Assembly: GCF_013155375.1 (NCBI RefSeq) | Contig: NZ_JABJQY010000002.1 | Location: forward strand, 1,054,001 to 1,118,000 | From: Nocardioides sp. zg-1308 | Lineage (GTDB): Bacteria > Actinomycetota > Actinomycetes > Propionibacteriales > Nocardioidaceae | Length of the DNA: 64,000 nt | Reading direction: 5' to 3' | Part shown: piece by piece, positions 52,376 through 61,708 of the stretch | Numbering within the stretch: the stretch's first letter is position 1 | How the letters are laid out: each line of letters begins with the position of its first letter | Program-made: the position numbers and the translations under genes | The notes under the pieces: model-generated | What the model saw: the letters and a program-made list of their open reading frames with translations, nothing else | Databases searched by the model: none | Told to the model about the DNA's origin: nothing

Positions 52376-53701
52376 GTGAAGGCCGTCGACCGCGAGATCC
52401 TCCGCCTGGCCGTGCCGGCCTTCCTCGCCCTGGTCGCCGAGCCGATGTTCCTGCTCTCGGACGCGGCGATCGTCGGCCACCTCGGCACGCCCGAGCTCGC
52501 CGGCCTGGGGGTCGCGGCCGTCGTCCTCCAGACGGTCGTCGGCCTGTGCGTCTTCCTCGCCTACGGCACCACCGCCAGCGTCGCGCGCCACCTCGGCGCC
52601 GGCGACCTGCGCGCCGCCCTCGCCCAGGGGGTGGACGGGGTGTGGCTGGCCGTGGTCATCGGCACCGTCGCGACGGTCGGTGGCATCGCGCTGACACCCG
52701 TCCTCGTCGGTGCCTTCGACACCGGCTCGGAGGTCGCCGGGCACGCCGAGACCTACCTGGCCATCGCCTTCCTCGGGACGACGCCGCTGCTCGTCATGCT
52801 GGCGACCACGGGCGTGCTGCGCGGCCTGCAGGACACGCGTACGCCGTTGCTCGTCGCCGTCGTCGGCAACGGCCTCAACATCGTGCTCAACGTCGTGCTC
52901 GTCTACGGCCTCGGGCTCGGCATCGCCGGCTCCGCGATCGGCTCGGTGGTCGCGCAGGTGCTGTCGGCCGCGTGGCTGGTCGTGGTCGTGGTGCGCGCGG
53001 CTCGCGCACACGACGCGCCGCTCTCGCCCGACCGGGCCGGGATCCTGGCCGCCGCGCACGCCGCCGTCGCGCTCGTCATCCGCACCCTCGCCCTGCGCGC
53101 GTGCCTGCTCGTGGGGACGTACGCCGTGACGCGGGTGGGCACGCAGGGCACCGACGTCAACGTCGCCACACACCAGATCGCGATCACGCTGTGGACCTTC
53201 CTGGCGTTCGCCCTCGACGCGATCGCCATCGCGGCGCAGGCCCTCACCGGACGCGCCCTCGGCAGCGGTGACGTCGAGGGCACGCGGCGGCTCACCCGGC
53301 GGATGGTCCGGTGGGGCTGGGGCAGCGGCATCGTGGCCGGCGTAGGCCTGGCGGTCGCGTCGCCGTTCCTCGGCGCGCTGTTCACAAGCGACCCGGAGGT
53401 GCGCGAGCTCCTCGTGCCGGTGCTCCTCGTCGCCGCCCTCGGCCAGCCGCTGGCCGGTGTGGTGTTCGTGCTCGACGGGGTCCTGATCGGCGCCGGCGAC
53501 GGCGCCTTCCTCGCGTGGGCCGGGATGGTGGTGCTGGCTGCGTACGCGCCCGCCGCCCTGTGGGCTGCCACCCTGCCCCACGGGCTGGTCGCGGTGTGGG
53601 TGGCGATGACGTTCGTCTTCATGGGGGCCCGAGGCGTGCTGCTGTCCTGGCGGGCCCGCGGGGACGCCTGGATCGTCACCGGCGCGTCGGTCGGTCGCTA
53701 G
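52376..53701 (+). CDS. MATE family efflux transporter (DinF-like)
   Basis: 441 residues, about twelve helices, two-fold MATE repeats: FLLSDAAIVGHLGTPELAGLG and NVVLVYGLGLGIAGSAIGS, the DinF/NorM family. Exports cationic drugs or metabolites coupled to Na+ or H+. The GTG start stands 6 nt after TAGGCT. Confidence 0.92.
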   Translation: MKAVDREILRLAVPAFLALVAEPMFLLSDAAIVGHLGTPELAGLGVAAVVLQTVVGLCVFLAYGTTASVARHLGAGDLRAALAQGVDGVWLAVVIGTVATVGGIALTPVLVGAFDTGSEVAGHAETYLAIAFLGTTPLLVMLATTGVLRGLQDTRTPLLVAVVGNGLNIVLNVVLVYGLGLGIAGSAIGSVVAQVLSAAWLVVVVVRAARAHDAPLSPDRAGILAAAHAAVALVIRTLALRACLLVGTYAVTRVGTQGTDVNVATHQIAITLWTFLAFALDAIAIAAQALTGRALGSGDVEGTRRLTRRMVRWGWGSGIVAGVGLAVASPFLGALFTSDPEVRELLVPVLLVAALGQPLAGVVFVLDGVLIGAGDGAFLAWAGMVVLAAYAPAALWAATLPHGLVAVWVAMTFVFMGARGVLLSWRARGDAWIVTGASVGR

Positions 53702-53717
53702 CCCTGGAGATGCCGAA

Positions 53718-53748
53718 CGGCCCGCCACCTCCGAGGAGGGGCGGGCCG
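53718..53748. terminator. Bidirectional hairpin
   Basis: Perfect outer arms CGGCCCGCC and GGCGGGCCG with an inner CCTCC/GGAGG around a GA tip, one mismatch between. Between the MATE gene and the convergent rplI operon end. Confidence 0.85.
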
Positions 53749-53786
53749 CCGGGTGGTGCGGTGCGTCAGGTGGTGCGTGCGTCGAG

Positions 53787-54233
53787 TCAGGCAGGGACGA
53801 CGTTGAGGGCCACCGTGGCGGACACCTCGTCGTGCAGCTTGACCGACACCTCGTGGGCGCCGAGCGACTTGATCGGATTGACCACCATGATGGTGCGGCG
53901 GTCGACCGGCTCGCCCGAGATCTCGGTGATCGCGTCGGCGATCTCCGAGGTGGTGACGGCGCCGAAGAGGCGGCCGCCCTCGCCGGCGCGGACCTTCACG
54001 TTGACCGCGTTGGCCTCGAGCTTGGTCTTGATCTCGCGGGCGTGGCTCTCGTCGCGGGCCGCACGCGAGGCGCGGGCCGTCTTGATCGACTCGATGGTCT
54101 TCTCGCCGCCGCGGGTCCAGCGGATGCCGAGGCCACGGGGAACGAGGTAGTTGCGGCCGTAGCCGTCCTTGACCTCGACCACGTCGCCGGGGGCGCCGAG
54201 GCCGTCGACCTCCTGGGTCAGGATGAGCTTCAT
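53787..54233 (-). CDS. rplI: 50S ribosomal protein L9
   Basis: 148 residues: N-terminal [38 protein letters not shown] RNA-binding domain, long connecting helix and C-terminal domain. Normal length. Last gene of the rpsF-ssb-rpsR-rplI operon. Confidence 0.97.
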   Translation of the reverse strand: MKLILTQEVDGLGAPGDVVEVKDGYGRNYLVPRGLGIRWTRGGEKTIESIKTARASRAARDESHAREIKTKLEANAVNVKVRAGEGGRLFGAVTTSEIADAITEISGEPVDRRTIMVVNPIKSLGAHEVSVKLHDEVSATVALNVVPA

Positions 54234-54247
54234 GTTCCGTGCCCCTC

Positions 54248-54484
54248 TCAGCGACCGGTGGACGTGTAGGGCAGCAGAGCCAGCTCGCGCGCGTTCTTGA
54301 CGGCGATGGCCACGTCGCGCTGGTGCTGGACGCAGTTGCCGGTCACGCGACGGGCGCGGATCTTGCCACGGTCGGAGATGAACTTGCGGAGGAGCGTGGT
54401 GTCCTTGTAGTCGACACCGGTCGCCTTCTCCTTGCAGAACTGGCAAACCTTCTTCTTGGGCTTGCGCAGAATTGCCTTGGCCAT
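54248..54484 (-). CDS. rpsR: 30S ribosomal protein S18, cysteine-containing form
   Basis: 78 residues with [10 protein letters not shown] and [11 protein letters not shown], giving the CxxC plus distal Cys of the zinc-binding (C+) form. Mycobacteria carry a C- paralogue used in zinc starvation; none is seen here. Start is ATG 54484, with a possible upstream ATG extension rejected because it lies in an unconserved leader. Confidence 0.97.
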   Translation of the reverse strand: MAKAILRKPKKKVCQFCKEKATGVDYKDTTLLRKFISDRGKIRARRVTGNCVQHQRDVAIAVKNARELALLPYTSTGR

Positions 54485-54564
54485 TGTGGTGCTCCCTTTC
54501 AGTGAGCCCGGCCCTGAAGGCAATCAGGGACGGAATGGTGGTGTGGTGCTGGAAAGTGTCCGGA

Positions 54565-55170
54565 TCAGAAGGGGGGCTCGTCGTTGCCGCCGCTGACCCC
54601 GGGCGTGGCCCACGGGTCGTTGGCCGGCGCGGACTGGCCGCCACCCTGGGGCTGGGACTGGCCGCCCCAACCACCGCCGCCGCCGCCACCCTGCGCGGGC
54701 GCCGGGCTGGCCCACGGGTCGTCGGCCGGAGCGGACTGGCCGCCACCGCCCGAGTAGCCGCCGCCGCCACCGCCGCCGCCGGAGTAGCCGCCACCGCCGC
54801 CGGACCGGGTCGTCTTGGTGACCTTGGCCGATGCGGAACGCAGCGACGGGCCCACCTCCTCGACGTCGATCTCGAAGACGGTGCGCTTCTCGCCCTCGCG
54901 GGTCTCGTACTGACGCGACTTGAGGCGACCCTGGACGATCACGCGCATGCCCCGCTGGAGGGACTCGGCGACGTTCTCCGCGGCCTGCCGCCACACAGCG
55001 CAGGAGAGGAACAGCGTGTCGCCGTCCTTCCACTCGTTGCTCTGGCGGTCGAAGGTGCGCGGCGTCGACGCGATCCGGAAGTTGGCCACGGGCGCCCCCG
55101 AGGGGGTGAACCGCAGCTCCGGGTCGTCGACGAGGTTGCCGATCACGGTGATGGTGGTCTCGCCTGCCAT
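54565..55170 (-). CDS. ssb: Single-stranded DNA-binding protein
   Basis: 201 residues. OB-fold ([42 protein letters not shown]), then a long Gly-rich tail with repeated Gly-Tyr-Ser and Gln segments and the acidic C-terminal tip DEPPF used to recruit partners. Normal actinobacterial SSB. Confidence 0.98.
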   Translation of the reverse strand: MAGETTITVIGNLVDDPELRFTPSGAPVANFRIASTPRTFDRQSNEWKDGDTLFLSCAVWRQAAENVAESLQRGMRVIVQGRLKSRQYETREGEKRTVFEIDVEEVGPSLRSASAKVTKTTRSGGGGGYSGGGGGGGGYSGGGGQSAPADDPWASPAPAQGGGGGGGWGGQSQPQGGGQSAPANDPWATPGVSGGNDEPPF

Positions 55171-55282
55171 GTCAGGTCTCCTCAGAATGTCCTGCTGGTC
55201 CGGGTTGCTCTCGGTGTGCTGCCCATCAAACAGGCAGCGACCGACAGCGGGAAGGGTCTATCCACAGACGCCCCTGCGGGCA

Positions 55283-55573
55283 TCAGTGGGCGTCGGGACG
55301 CATGACCTTCGTGCGCAGGATCGACTCGTTCAGCGTGAGCTGGCGGTCGAACTCCTTGACCGTCGCGGGCTCGGCCGTCAGGTTGATGACGGCGTAGATG
55401 CCCTCGGCGTTCTTCTGGATCTCGTACGCCATCCGGCGACGACCCCACACGTCGAGCGACTCGATCGAGCCACCGTCCTTGCGGATCACGTTGAGGTACT
55501 TGTCGAGCGACGGCTCGATGGTGCGCTCGTCGAGACTCGGGTCGAGGATGACCATCACTTCATAGGCACGCAT
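55283..55573 (-). CDS. rpsF: 30S ribosomal protein S6
   Basis: 96 residues: [31 protein letters not shown], then [16 protein letters not shown]. Start 55573; upstream in-frame residues are not conserved. S6 is the known target of RimK in other bacteria. Its C-terminus here ends in DAH rather than the Glu-rich tail of E. coli S6, so glutamylation at the end would not be expected from sequence alone. Confidence 0.97.
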   Translation of the reverse strand: MRAYEVMVILDPSLDERTIEPSLDKYLNVIRKDGGSIESLDVWGRRRMAYEIQKNAEGIYAVINLTAEPATVKEFDRQLTLNESILRTKVMRPDAH

Positions 55574-55870
55574 AGCGGTCTCCACCTCCTCTGGGCTAGA
55601 GCGGCCACGGGCTCTCCGTGGCAGGAGGACTGTGCGTTGCGGCCGCGACATCGGTCGCGGCCACGGTGGTGCAGGTCGCCCGAAGGCAACCGGGGAAGAC
55701 TACCAGCGGCGCGGCGCCCCGCCGGAATCGTCGTACGCCGCCTCGGCTGGCCCCAGCGGTCCCGCTCCGGCGGAGCTTTGCACCCGAGTTGCGTACTTGC
55801 AGGTCGAGATCTCCACCTGTAACCCCGGCGGTCACCGGATATCCGGTGACCGCCGGGGATCTCACGAGGG
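55574..55870. other. Intergenic palindromes upstream of rpsF
   Basis: Nearly 300 bp before the ribosomal operon hold two neighbouring palindromes. CAGGTCGAGATCTCCACCTG (55800-55819) is near-perfect with two mismatched positions. A perfect 36-bp palindrome without loop (55823-55858, centre GGATATCC) lies 3 bp later and should form a strong hairpin or cruciform at the end of the preceding gene's transcript. No further gene is visible here. Confidence 0.8.
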
Positions 55871-56497
55871 TCAGTCCGCCGACCGACGCACCGCGGCGAG
55901 CGCGGTGCCGACGAGCGTGGCGAGGAGCGCGAGCCAGTAGCCGAAGCCGTGGCCCTGGTCGATCAGGTCGCAGACCGAGGCACCGAAGGCGTCCTCGTCG
56001 CAGGACCCGCCGGGGATGACGAAGAGCGCGAGGACGGTGCAGAGCGCGGCGACGGCGAACAGGCCCAGGACGAGCGTGCGCACCGGGACCGGCAGCGAGA
56101 GGCTGACACCGAGGAGGCGGGCGAGGAGCAGCCCGGCGCCGGCGAGGGCCAGCACCGCGCCGAACCAGCCGAAGAAGCCGTGCCAGGCGGTCGCCGACTC
56201 GCTCACGCTGCTGCCGAAGGCGTCGACGGAGACCGTGTAGTAGGGCAGCAGCGAGCCGAGGAACGCGAGCGCCCCGGCACCGATGGTGCCGAGGTCGAGC
56301 CGGTCGGCTCCCTTGAGCGTCTCGACGGCCGGGGTGGAGCCGGCCGGGGTGGAGCCGGCCGGGTGCGGCTCGTGCGGCTGGTGCGCGCCGCCGTACGACG
56401 GTGAGGCGGGCGCCGGCGTCGGGTCGGGCGTCGCGTCGGGCGTCGGGTCGGGCGTGGGGTCGGGCGTGGGCCCGGCCCCGGGCGTGGTGTCGGACAT
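55871..56497 (-). CDS. Membrane protein with Pro-rich N-terminal tail
   Basis: 208 residues. The first 55 are Thr/Pro/Asp/Ser repeats (PTPDPTPD), followed by about four membrane helices; two cysteines (GGSCDE, ASVCDL) may form an extracytoplasmic disulfide. Topology resembles small actinobacterial DUF5336-like proteins, but the assignment is tentative. Confidence 0.75.
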   Translation of the reverse strand: MSDTTPGAGPTPDPTPDPTPDATPDPTPAPASPSYGGAHQPHEPHPAGSTPAGSTPAVETLKGADRLDLGTIGAGALAFLGSLLPYYTVSVDAFGSSVSESATAWHGFFGWFGAVLALAGAGLLLARLLGVSLSLPVPVRTLVLGLFAVAALCTVLALFVIPGGSCDEDAFGASVCDLIDQGHGFGYWLALLATLVGTALAAVRRSAD

Positions 56498-56662
56498 GGA
56501 TGTGCTCCCCCGCTAGGGTCCCGTGGTCGGGACCGATCGCGCGAGGGTCCCGCACCCGGACGCACGGCGGCAACACGACCGTCGCGAGAGGTCCAGACCA
56601 TCGTGGGCCACCGCCTGTGGAGGACGGGCCCGCCGGCCGCGGGCGAGGACTAGCGTCGAGCG

Positions 56663-57598
56663 GTGCCCGCAGTCGCGCCGGTCCGGACCTCCGCCGTGGT
56701 GGCGGGGCGCTACGTCCTGCTGGACCAGATCGGCACCGGCGGGATGGGCTCGGTGTGGCGGGCCCGCGACGCGCGCACGGGCTGCCTGGTCGCGGTCAAG
56801 GTGCTCGGCCGGCACAGCTCGGCGCTGCTCGCGCGGTTCGTGCGCGAGCAGGCCGTCCGGGTGCGCCACCCCCACGTCGTCGCGCCGCAGGGCTGGGCGG
56901 CCGAGGACGAGCTCGTCGTGCTGGCGATGGAGCTGGTGCCGGGCGGGTCGGTCGCCGACCTGCTCCGCGAGCACGGGCCGCTCGACGCCGGCACGGCCGG
57001 CCTGCTGCTCGAGCAGCTGCTGTCCGGGCTCGCCGCGGTGCACGCGGCCGGGCTGGTGCACCGCGACGTGAAGCCCGCCAACCTGCTGCTGGAGGCGACC
57101 GGCGAGGCGGGTCCGCACCTGCGCCTCGGTGACTTCGGTGTCGCCGCCCCGGTGGCGGACCGCCGCTTCACCACGGTGCCCGGCGCGATCGGCACCGACG
57201 GCTACATGGCTCCCGAGCAGGCGCGGGGGGCGCCGCCGGAGCCGACGCAGGACCTGTACGCCGTCGGGCGGGTGGCCCTCGAGCTGGTCACCGGCCTGCC
57301 GCCGGCCCGGCAGCACGAGATCCCGTCCCACCCGCTGCGGCCGCTCGTCGAGCGGCTGCTGGTCCGTGACCCCGAGCAGCGCATCGCCACCGCCGACGCG
57401 GCGCTGCGCCTCCTGCGGAGGCTCCCGCTGCCGCCGGCCGTCCCGCCACCGGTGCCCGACCGCCTCGGGCCGGCCCCGCGGCAACGGCGTACGGGCGGGT
57501 CGGGGGCTGGGGTCGAGTGGGCCGCCTGGCTGGGCGTCGCCGCGCTGTGCGGCGTGGTCGCCGGCTGTCTGTGCCTCCTCCTAGGCTGGGCGCCATGA
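56663..57598 (+). CDS. Serine/threonine protein kinase, PknB-like, tail-anchored
   Basis: 311 residues. Kinase core: IGTGGMGSVW, Lys46, HRDVKPAN with Asp135, DFG, and a TDGYMAPEQA activation loop. Only one C-terminal membrane helix (about 286-308) follows, with no external sensor, so the enzyme is tethered from inside. GTG 56663 is preceded by TAGCGT at 6 nt. Its stop overlaps the next start (ATGA). Confidence 0.92.
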   Translation: MPAVAPVRTSAVVAGRYVLLDQIGTGGMGSVWRARDARTGCLVAVKVLGRHSSALLARFVREQAVRVRHPHVVAPQGWAAEDELVVLAMELVPGGSVADLLREHGPLDAGTAGLLLEQLLSGLAAVHAAGLVHRDVKPANLLLEATGEAGPHLRLGDFGVAAPVADRRFTTVPGAIGTDGYMAPEQARGAPPEPTQDLYAVGRVALELVTGLPPARQHEIPSHPLRPLVERLLVRDPEQRIATADAALRLLRRLPLPPAVPPPVPDRLGPAPRQRRTGGSGAGVEWAAWLGVAALCGVVAGCLCLLLGWAP

Positions 57599-57663
57599 GC
57601 ACCCCACGACGTTCTTCTCCTCCGCTTCGCTCCCCCGAACAACGCCGCAGGGACCCCGCATGA
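57595..57663 (+). CDS. 22-residue leader peptide coupling the kinase to nfo
   Basis: Open frame of 22 codons (Met-Ser-Thr-Pro-Arg-Arg-Ser-Ser-Pro start, basic and Ser/Pro rich). Its ATG overlaps the kinase stop in ATGA, and its stop TGA overlaps the nfo start in ATGA. TAGGCT at 57582-57587 lies 7 nt before this ATG, the leaderless spacing used elsewhere, so the peptide may be the first translated product of an nfo-specific transcript. It uses T-ending codons (TCT, CCT, CTT, CGT) rare in neighbours, hinting at regulation by ribosome pausing. No protein evidence is available. Confidence 0.6.
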   Translation: MSTPRRSSPPLRSPEQRRRDPA

Positions 57664-58469
57664 GCACGCAGCCGTCAGCCCTCCCGATCGGCGCCCACGT
57701 CGAGCAGACCGACCCCGTCGCCGAGGCGCTCGCGCGCGACACCACGCTCGTGCAGTTCTTCCTGGGCGACCCGCAGGGCTTCAAGGGCCCGGAGGTGCGG
57801 TTCGAGGGCGGTCCCGCGGCGCTGCGCGCGGCCGCCGAGGACGCCGGCGTCGACCTCTACGTCCACGCGCCCTACATCGTCAACGTCGCCACGACCAACA
57901 ACCGGATCCGCATCCCGAGCCGCAAGCTGCTCCAGCAGCACATGGACGCCGCGGCGGAGATCGGCGCCAAGGGCCTCATCGTCCACGGCGGCCACGTCAA
58001 CAAGACCGACGACCCGGCGGTGGGCTTCGACAACTGGCGCAAGGCGATCGACGCGACCGACATCAAGGTCCCGCTGCTCATCGAGAACACCGCCGGCGGC
58101 GACAACGCCATGGCGCGCCACCTCGACCGGATCGCCGGCGTCTGGGACGCCGTCTCCGCCGCCGACGGGTCCGACCGCGTCGGGTTCTGCCTCGACACCT
58201 GCCACGCCTGGGCCGGCGGCATCGAGCTCGGCGACGCCGTCGAGAAGGTCCGGGCCATCACCGGGCGGATCGACCTGGTCCACGCCAACGACTCGCGCGA
58301 CGCCTTCGACTCCGGTGCCGACCGGCACGCCAACTTCGGCAGCGGCCACCTCCCCGCCGACGAGTTCGCCGGCGTGGTGCGCGAGGCGGGTGCGCCGGTC
58401 ATCTGCGAGACGCCCGGCGGCGCCGCCGAGCACCTGGCCGACTTCGCCTGGCTCCGCGACCACCTCTGA
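57660..58469 (+). CDS. nfo: Endonuclease IV (deoxyribonuclease IV)
   Basis: 269-residue TIM-barrel AP endonuclease: VHAPYIVN, GLIVHGGHVNK, LIENTAGG, GFCLDTCHAWAGG and HANDSRDAFDSGADRHANFGSG, the zinc-site motifs of Nfo. It cuts at abasic sites. Start overlaps the 22-codon leader. Confidence 0.93.
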   Translation: MSTQPSALPIGAHVEQTDPVAEALARDTTLVQFFLGDPQGFKGPEVRFEGGPAALRAAAEDAGVDLYVHAPYIVNVATTNNRIRIPSRKLLQQHMDAAAEIGAKGLIVHGGHVNKTDDPAVGFDNWRKAIDATDIKVPLLIENTAGGDNAMARHLDRIAGVWDAVSAADGSDRVGFCLDTCHAWAGGIELGDAVEKVRAITGRIDLVHANDSRDAFDSGADRHANFGSGHLPADEFAGVVREAGAPVICETPGGAAEHLADFAWLRDHL

Positions 58470-58504
58470 CCACCTGTGACCGACGGGACAGACGAGACAG
58501 CCGT

Positions 58505-59257
58505 CTAGATGACGTGCCCGCCGTTCACCGTGATGCGCTGACCGGTGATGAACCCGCCGGCGTCCGAGGCCAGGTGGGCCACCATCGCGGCCACGTCGTC
58601 GGGCGTGCCCATCCGTCGCAGCGGCACCTCGGCCGCGTAGGCGTCCGTGCTGATGCCGGCGTGGCGCTCGACCGGGATCCACCCGGGCTGGACGAGGTTG
58701 ACGGTGATGCCGTCCGGGCCCAGCTCCTTGGCCCACACCTTGACGAGCCCGACCTGGGCGTTCTTGGCCGCGACGTACGCCGACATGCGCGGCGCCGCCC
58801 GGTCCGCGAGGTCGGACCCGATGAGGATCACCCGCCCCTCGCCGGACGCCCGCATGCTCGCGAGCGCCGCCTGCACGAGCAGCGTGGGGCTCTTGACGAA
58901 GAACTCCAGCTGGTCGAGGTGGGAGCGCCAGGACAGGTCGTCCACGCCGACCTCGGGCTGGGGACCGGTGGCGTTGGCGACGACCGCGGTGACGGGGCCG
59001 AGGGTGCTGGCGACCCGGTCGAAGAGGCCGGACACCCCGTCCTCGTCGACGACGTCGGCCGCAAATGCCTCCGCGACGCCACCGGCGTCCCTGATCCGTG
59101 CGACGACGGAGTCGGCGCCCTCCCGGCCACGCAGGTAGTTGACCGCGACGGGCCGACCGGAGGCCGCGAGCCGCAGGGCGATCGCCGCGCCCAGCCCCCG
59201 TGACGCGCCCGTGACGACCGCGACTCCCGCGGAGCCGCCGCGCTCAGACGGTGTCAC
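58505..59257 (-). CDS. Short-chain dehydrogenase/reductase
   Basis: 250 residues: VTGASRGLGAAIA (NAD(P) binding), VANATGPQP, YVAAKNAQV (catalytic Tyr-x3-Lys) and GGFITGQRITVNGG. FabG-like oxidoreductase of unknown substrate. The GTG start overlaps the last 14 bases of the lacI-type gene in another frame. Confidence 0.9.
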   Translation of the reverse strand: MTPSERGGSAGVAVVTGASRGLGAAIALRLAASGRPVAVNYLRGREGADSVVARIRDAGGVAEAFAADVVDEDGVSGLFDRVASTLGPVTAVVANATGPQPEVGVDDLSWRSHLDQLEFFVKSPTLLVQAALASMRASGEGRVILIGSDLADRAAPRMSAYVAAKNAQVGLVKVWAKELGPDGITVNLVQPGWIPVERHAGISTDAYAAEVPLRRMGTPDDVAAMVAHLASDAGGFITGQRITVNGGHVI

Positions 59258-60269
59258 GACGCACGAGCTCGGGCACGAAGACGACGTGACGCGGGGCGCC
59301 GCGTCCACCCTGGTCGATGGTCTCGGTGAGGAGCCGGACCGCCTCGGTCACCATCTGGCCGATCGGGTTGCGCAGCGTGGTGAGGGGCGGCTGGGTGCGT
59401 TCGGCGACGCCGAGGTCGTCGTAGCCGACGATCGCGACGTCGTCCGGGACACGGAGGCCGCGGGCCTCCAGCTCGCGCATCGCACCGAGTGCCATGAGGT
59501 CGGAGGCCGCGAAGATCCCGTCGATGTCGCCGTCCGCGTCGAGGAGCTCGGCGCAGGCCGTGGTCCCGCTGTGCTCGGTGAAGTCGCCGTAGGCGACCCG
59601 GCTGCTGTCCAGGCCCGCGGCCTCCAGCTCCTGGCGCCAGCCCGCGAGCCGGTCGTGACCGGCGCGCATGTCGCGCGGTCCGGCGATCGCGGCGATCCTG
59701 CGCCGGCCGCTCTCCACCAGGACGCGTACGGCCTGGGCCGCCGCACCGGCGTTGTCGCTGTCGACGACGGAGACCCGGTCGGCGCCGAGCCAGGGCGTGC
59801 CGATGAACACGCACGGCAGCCCGAGGTCGGAGAGGTGCTCGGCGAGACGGTCGTCGCGGTGGTGGGACGCGACGATGGCACCGTCGACGTAGCGCCCGCG
59901 CAGGTAGAGCAGCATCCGGCTCTCGTCGCCGGGCTGGGCGAGCAGGAGCACGAGCTGCAGGTCGCGCTCGCGCAGCGCGCGCGCCACGGCGTGCAGCATC
60001 CGCGCGAAGAACGGGTCGGAGAAGACCCGCTCGTCCGACTCGGGCAGGATCACCGCGACGGAGCCGGTCCGCTGCATGACGAGGGAGCGGGCGGCACCGT
60101 TGGGCGTGTAGCCGAGCTCGCGGACGGCGTCGAGGACCGCCGCCTGCGCCTTCGCGCTCACCTTGGACCGGCCGTTGATCGCACGCGACGCCGTCGCCTT
60201 GCTGACCCCCGCCAGCCGGGCCACCTCGTCCAGCGTGGACGCGTGCGCCTTCACCACCACCTGGCTCAC
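59244..60269 (-). CDS. LacI-family transcriptional regulator
   Basis: 341 residues: N-terminal HTH (TLDEVARLAGVSKATASRAINGRSKVSAKAQAAVLDAV) and a periplasmic-binding-like sensor domain (VAVILPE, VGYDDLGVAERTQPPLTTLRNP). Likely senses a beta-glucoside. GTG 60269 overlaps the beta-glucosidase stop (GTGA). No promoter or LacI operator is visible within the window, so the operator presumably lies ahead of the binding-protein gene. Confidence 0.92.
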   Translation of the reverse strand: MSQVVVKAHASTLDEVARLAGVSKATASRAINGRSKVSAKAQAAVLDAVRELGYTPNGAARSLVMQRTGSVAVILPESDERVFSDPFFARMLHAVARALRERDLQLVLLLAQPGDESRMLLYLRGRYVDGAIVASHHRDDRLAEHLSDLGLPCVFIGTPWLGADRVSVVDSDNAGAAAQAVRVLVESGRRRIAAIAGPRDMRAGHDRLAGWRQELEAAGLDSSRVAYGDFTEHSGTTACAELLDADGDIDGIFAASDLMALGAMRELEARGLRVPDDVAIVGYDDLGVAERTQPPLTTLRNPIGQMVTEAVRLLTETIDQGGRGAPRHVVFVPELVRRDTV

Positions 60270-61708
60270 GCTACTGGCAGGCCGTTCGCCACGGCCACCT
60301 CCGCGAACCACCGCGCGCTGTCCTTCGGCGTGCGCACCTGGGTGTCGTAGTCGACGTGGACGATGCCGAAGCGGTGGGCGAAGCCGTAGCTCCACTCGAA
60401 GTTGTCCATCAACGACCACACGAAGTAGCCGCGCACGTCGACGCCCGCGTCCAGCGCGTCCAGCACCGCGTGCAGGTGCTGCTCGATGAACTGCTGCCGG
60501 CCGGTGTCGTGGATGGCACCGTCGACCACCACGTCGTCGGCCATCGCGCCGTTCTCGGTGATGTAGATGGGCGGGACGCCGTAGGTCTCCCCGAGCCGGA
60601 CGAGGAGGCGGGTGAGTGCGTCCGGGTCGATCTCCCAGTCCCGGTCGGTGGTCGGCCGGCCCGTCCGCGGGAAGACGAAGCCACCACCGGGGTACGGCGA
60701 CTCGCGGGGGCGCGAGGAGTGCTGGATCCGGCTCCCGAGGAGCTCGTCCGGCTCGACGTCGTACGGGAGCGCCGCCGGGAGGTCACCGTGGTAGAAGTTC
60801 ACGCCGAGGAAGTCGGTCGGCGCACTGATCAGCTCGAGGTCGCCGTCGAGGACGAAGTCCTCCCAGCGCCTGCCCTCGAAGAGCATGCCCTCGGTGTCGC
60901 GGGAGAGGTCGTCGGCGTACTTGCCGAGGAACAGCGGGTCGAGGAAGACGCGGTTGTGGAAGCCGTCGAGGCGCCGGGCCGCGTCGACGTCGTCCTCGCG
61001 GGTCGGGTCGAAGGGGTCCGCCACCGTCGGGTTGAGGGTGATGCCCACGGCCTTGCCGTTGTCGGGGGTCCCGCCGCGGCTGCGGAACTCCTCGACGAAC
61101 AGCCCGTGCCCGAGGAGCAGGTGGTGCGCCGCGACGACGCCGGCGACGCCCTCGCGGCGTCCGGGCGCGTGGCCACCGCTGGTGTAGCCCATGAAGGCGG
61201 AGCACCAGGGCTCGTTGTGGGTCGTCCAGCTGTCGACGCGGTCGCCGAGCGCGTCGTGCACGGCCATCGCGTAGTCGAGGAAGCGGTGCGCCGTGTCGCG
61301 GTTGGTCCAGCCGCCCCGGTCCTCCAGCGCCTGCGGGAGGTCCCAGTGGTAGAGCGTCAGCCAGGGCGTGATCCCGGCCGTCAGCAGCTCGTCGGTGAGC
61401 CTGCTGTAGAAGTCGAGCCCCGCCGTGTTGACCGGACCGCCGTCCGGGCACACCCGCGGCCAGGCGACCGAGAAGCGGTAGGACGCGAGGTTGAGCTCCT
61501 TCATCAGGGCGACGTCCTGCGGCATCCGGTCGTAGTGCTCGCACGCGACGTCGCCGGTGTCGCCGTGGAGGATCGCGCCGGGGACCCGGGTGAAGGTGTC
61601 CCAGATGGACGGCGTGCGTCCGTCGGCGGCCACGGCGCCCTCGATCTGGTAGGACGCCGCAGCGGCTCCCCAGAGGAAGTCGGTGGGGAACAGTCGTGTC
61701 GTCGTCAT
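60266..61708 (-). CDS. GH1 beta-glucosidase
   Basis: 480 residues: PTDFLWGAAAASYQIEGA start, acid/base Glu166 in TTHNEPW, nucleophile Glu385 in ITENGA and WSLMDNFEWSYGF. No signal peptide, so it acts on imported disaccharides or glucosides. ATG overlaps the permease stop (ATGA). Confidence 0.97.
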   Translation of the reverse strand: MTTTRLFPTDFLWGAAAASYQIEGAVAADGRTPSIWDTFTRVPGAILHGDTGDVACEHYDRMPQDVALMKELNLASYRFSVAWPRVCPDGGPVNTAGLDFYSRLTDELLTAGITPWLTLYHWDLPQALEDRGGWTNRDTAHRFLDYAMAVHDALGDRVDSWTTHNEPWCSAFMGYTSGGHAPGRREGVAGVVAAHHLLLGHGLFVEEFRSRGGTPDNGKAVGITLNPTVADPFDPTREDDVDAARRLDGFHNRVFLDPLFLGKYADDLSRDTEGMLFEGRRWEDFVLDGDLELISAPTDFLGVNFYHGDLPAALPYDVEPDELLGSRIQHSSRPRESPYPGGGFVFPRTGRPTTDRDWEIDPDALTRLLVRLGETYGVPPIYITENGAMADDVVVDGAIHDTGRQQFIEQHLHAVLDALDAGVDVRGYFVWSLMDNFEWSYGFAHRFGIVHVDYDTQVRTPKDSARWFAEVAVANGLPVA

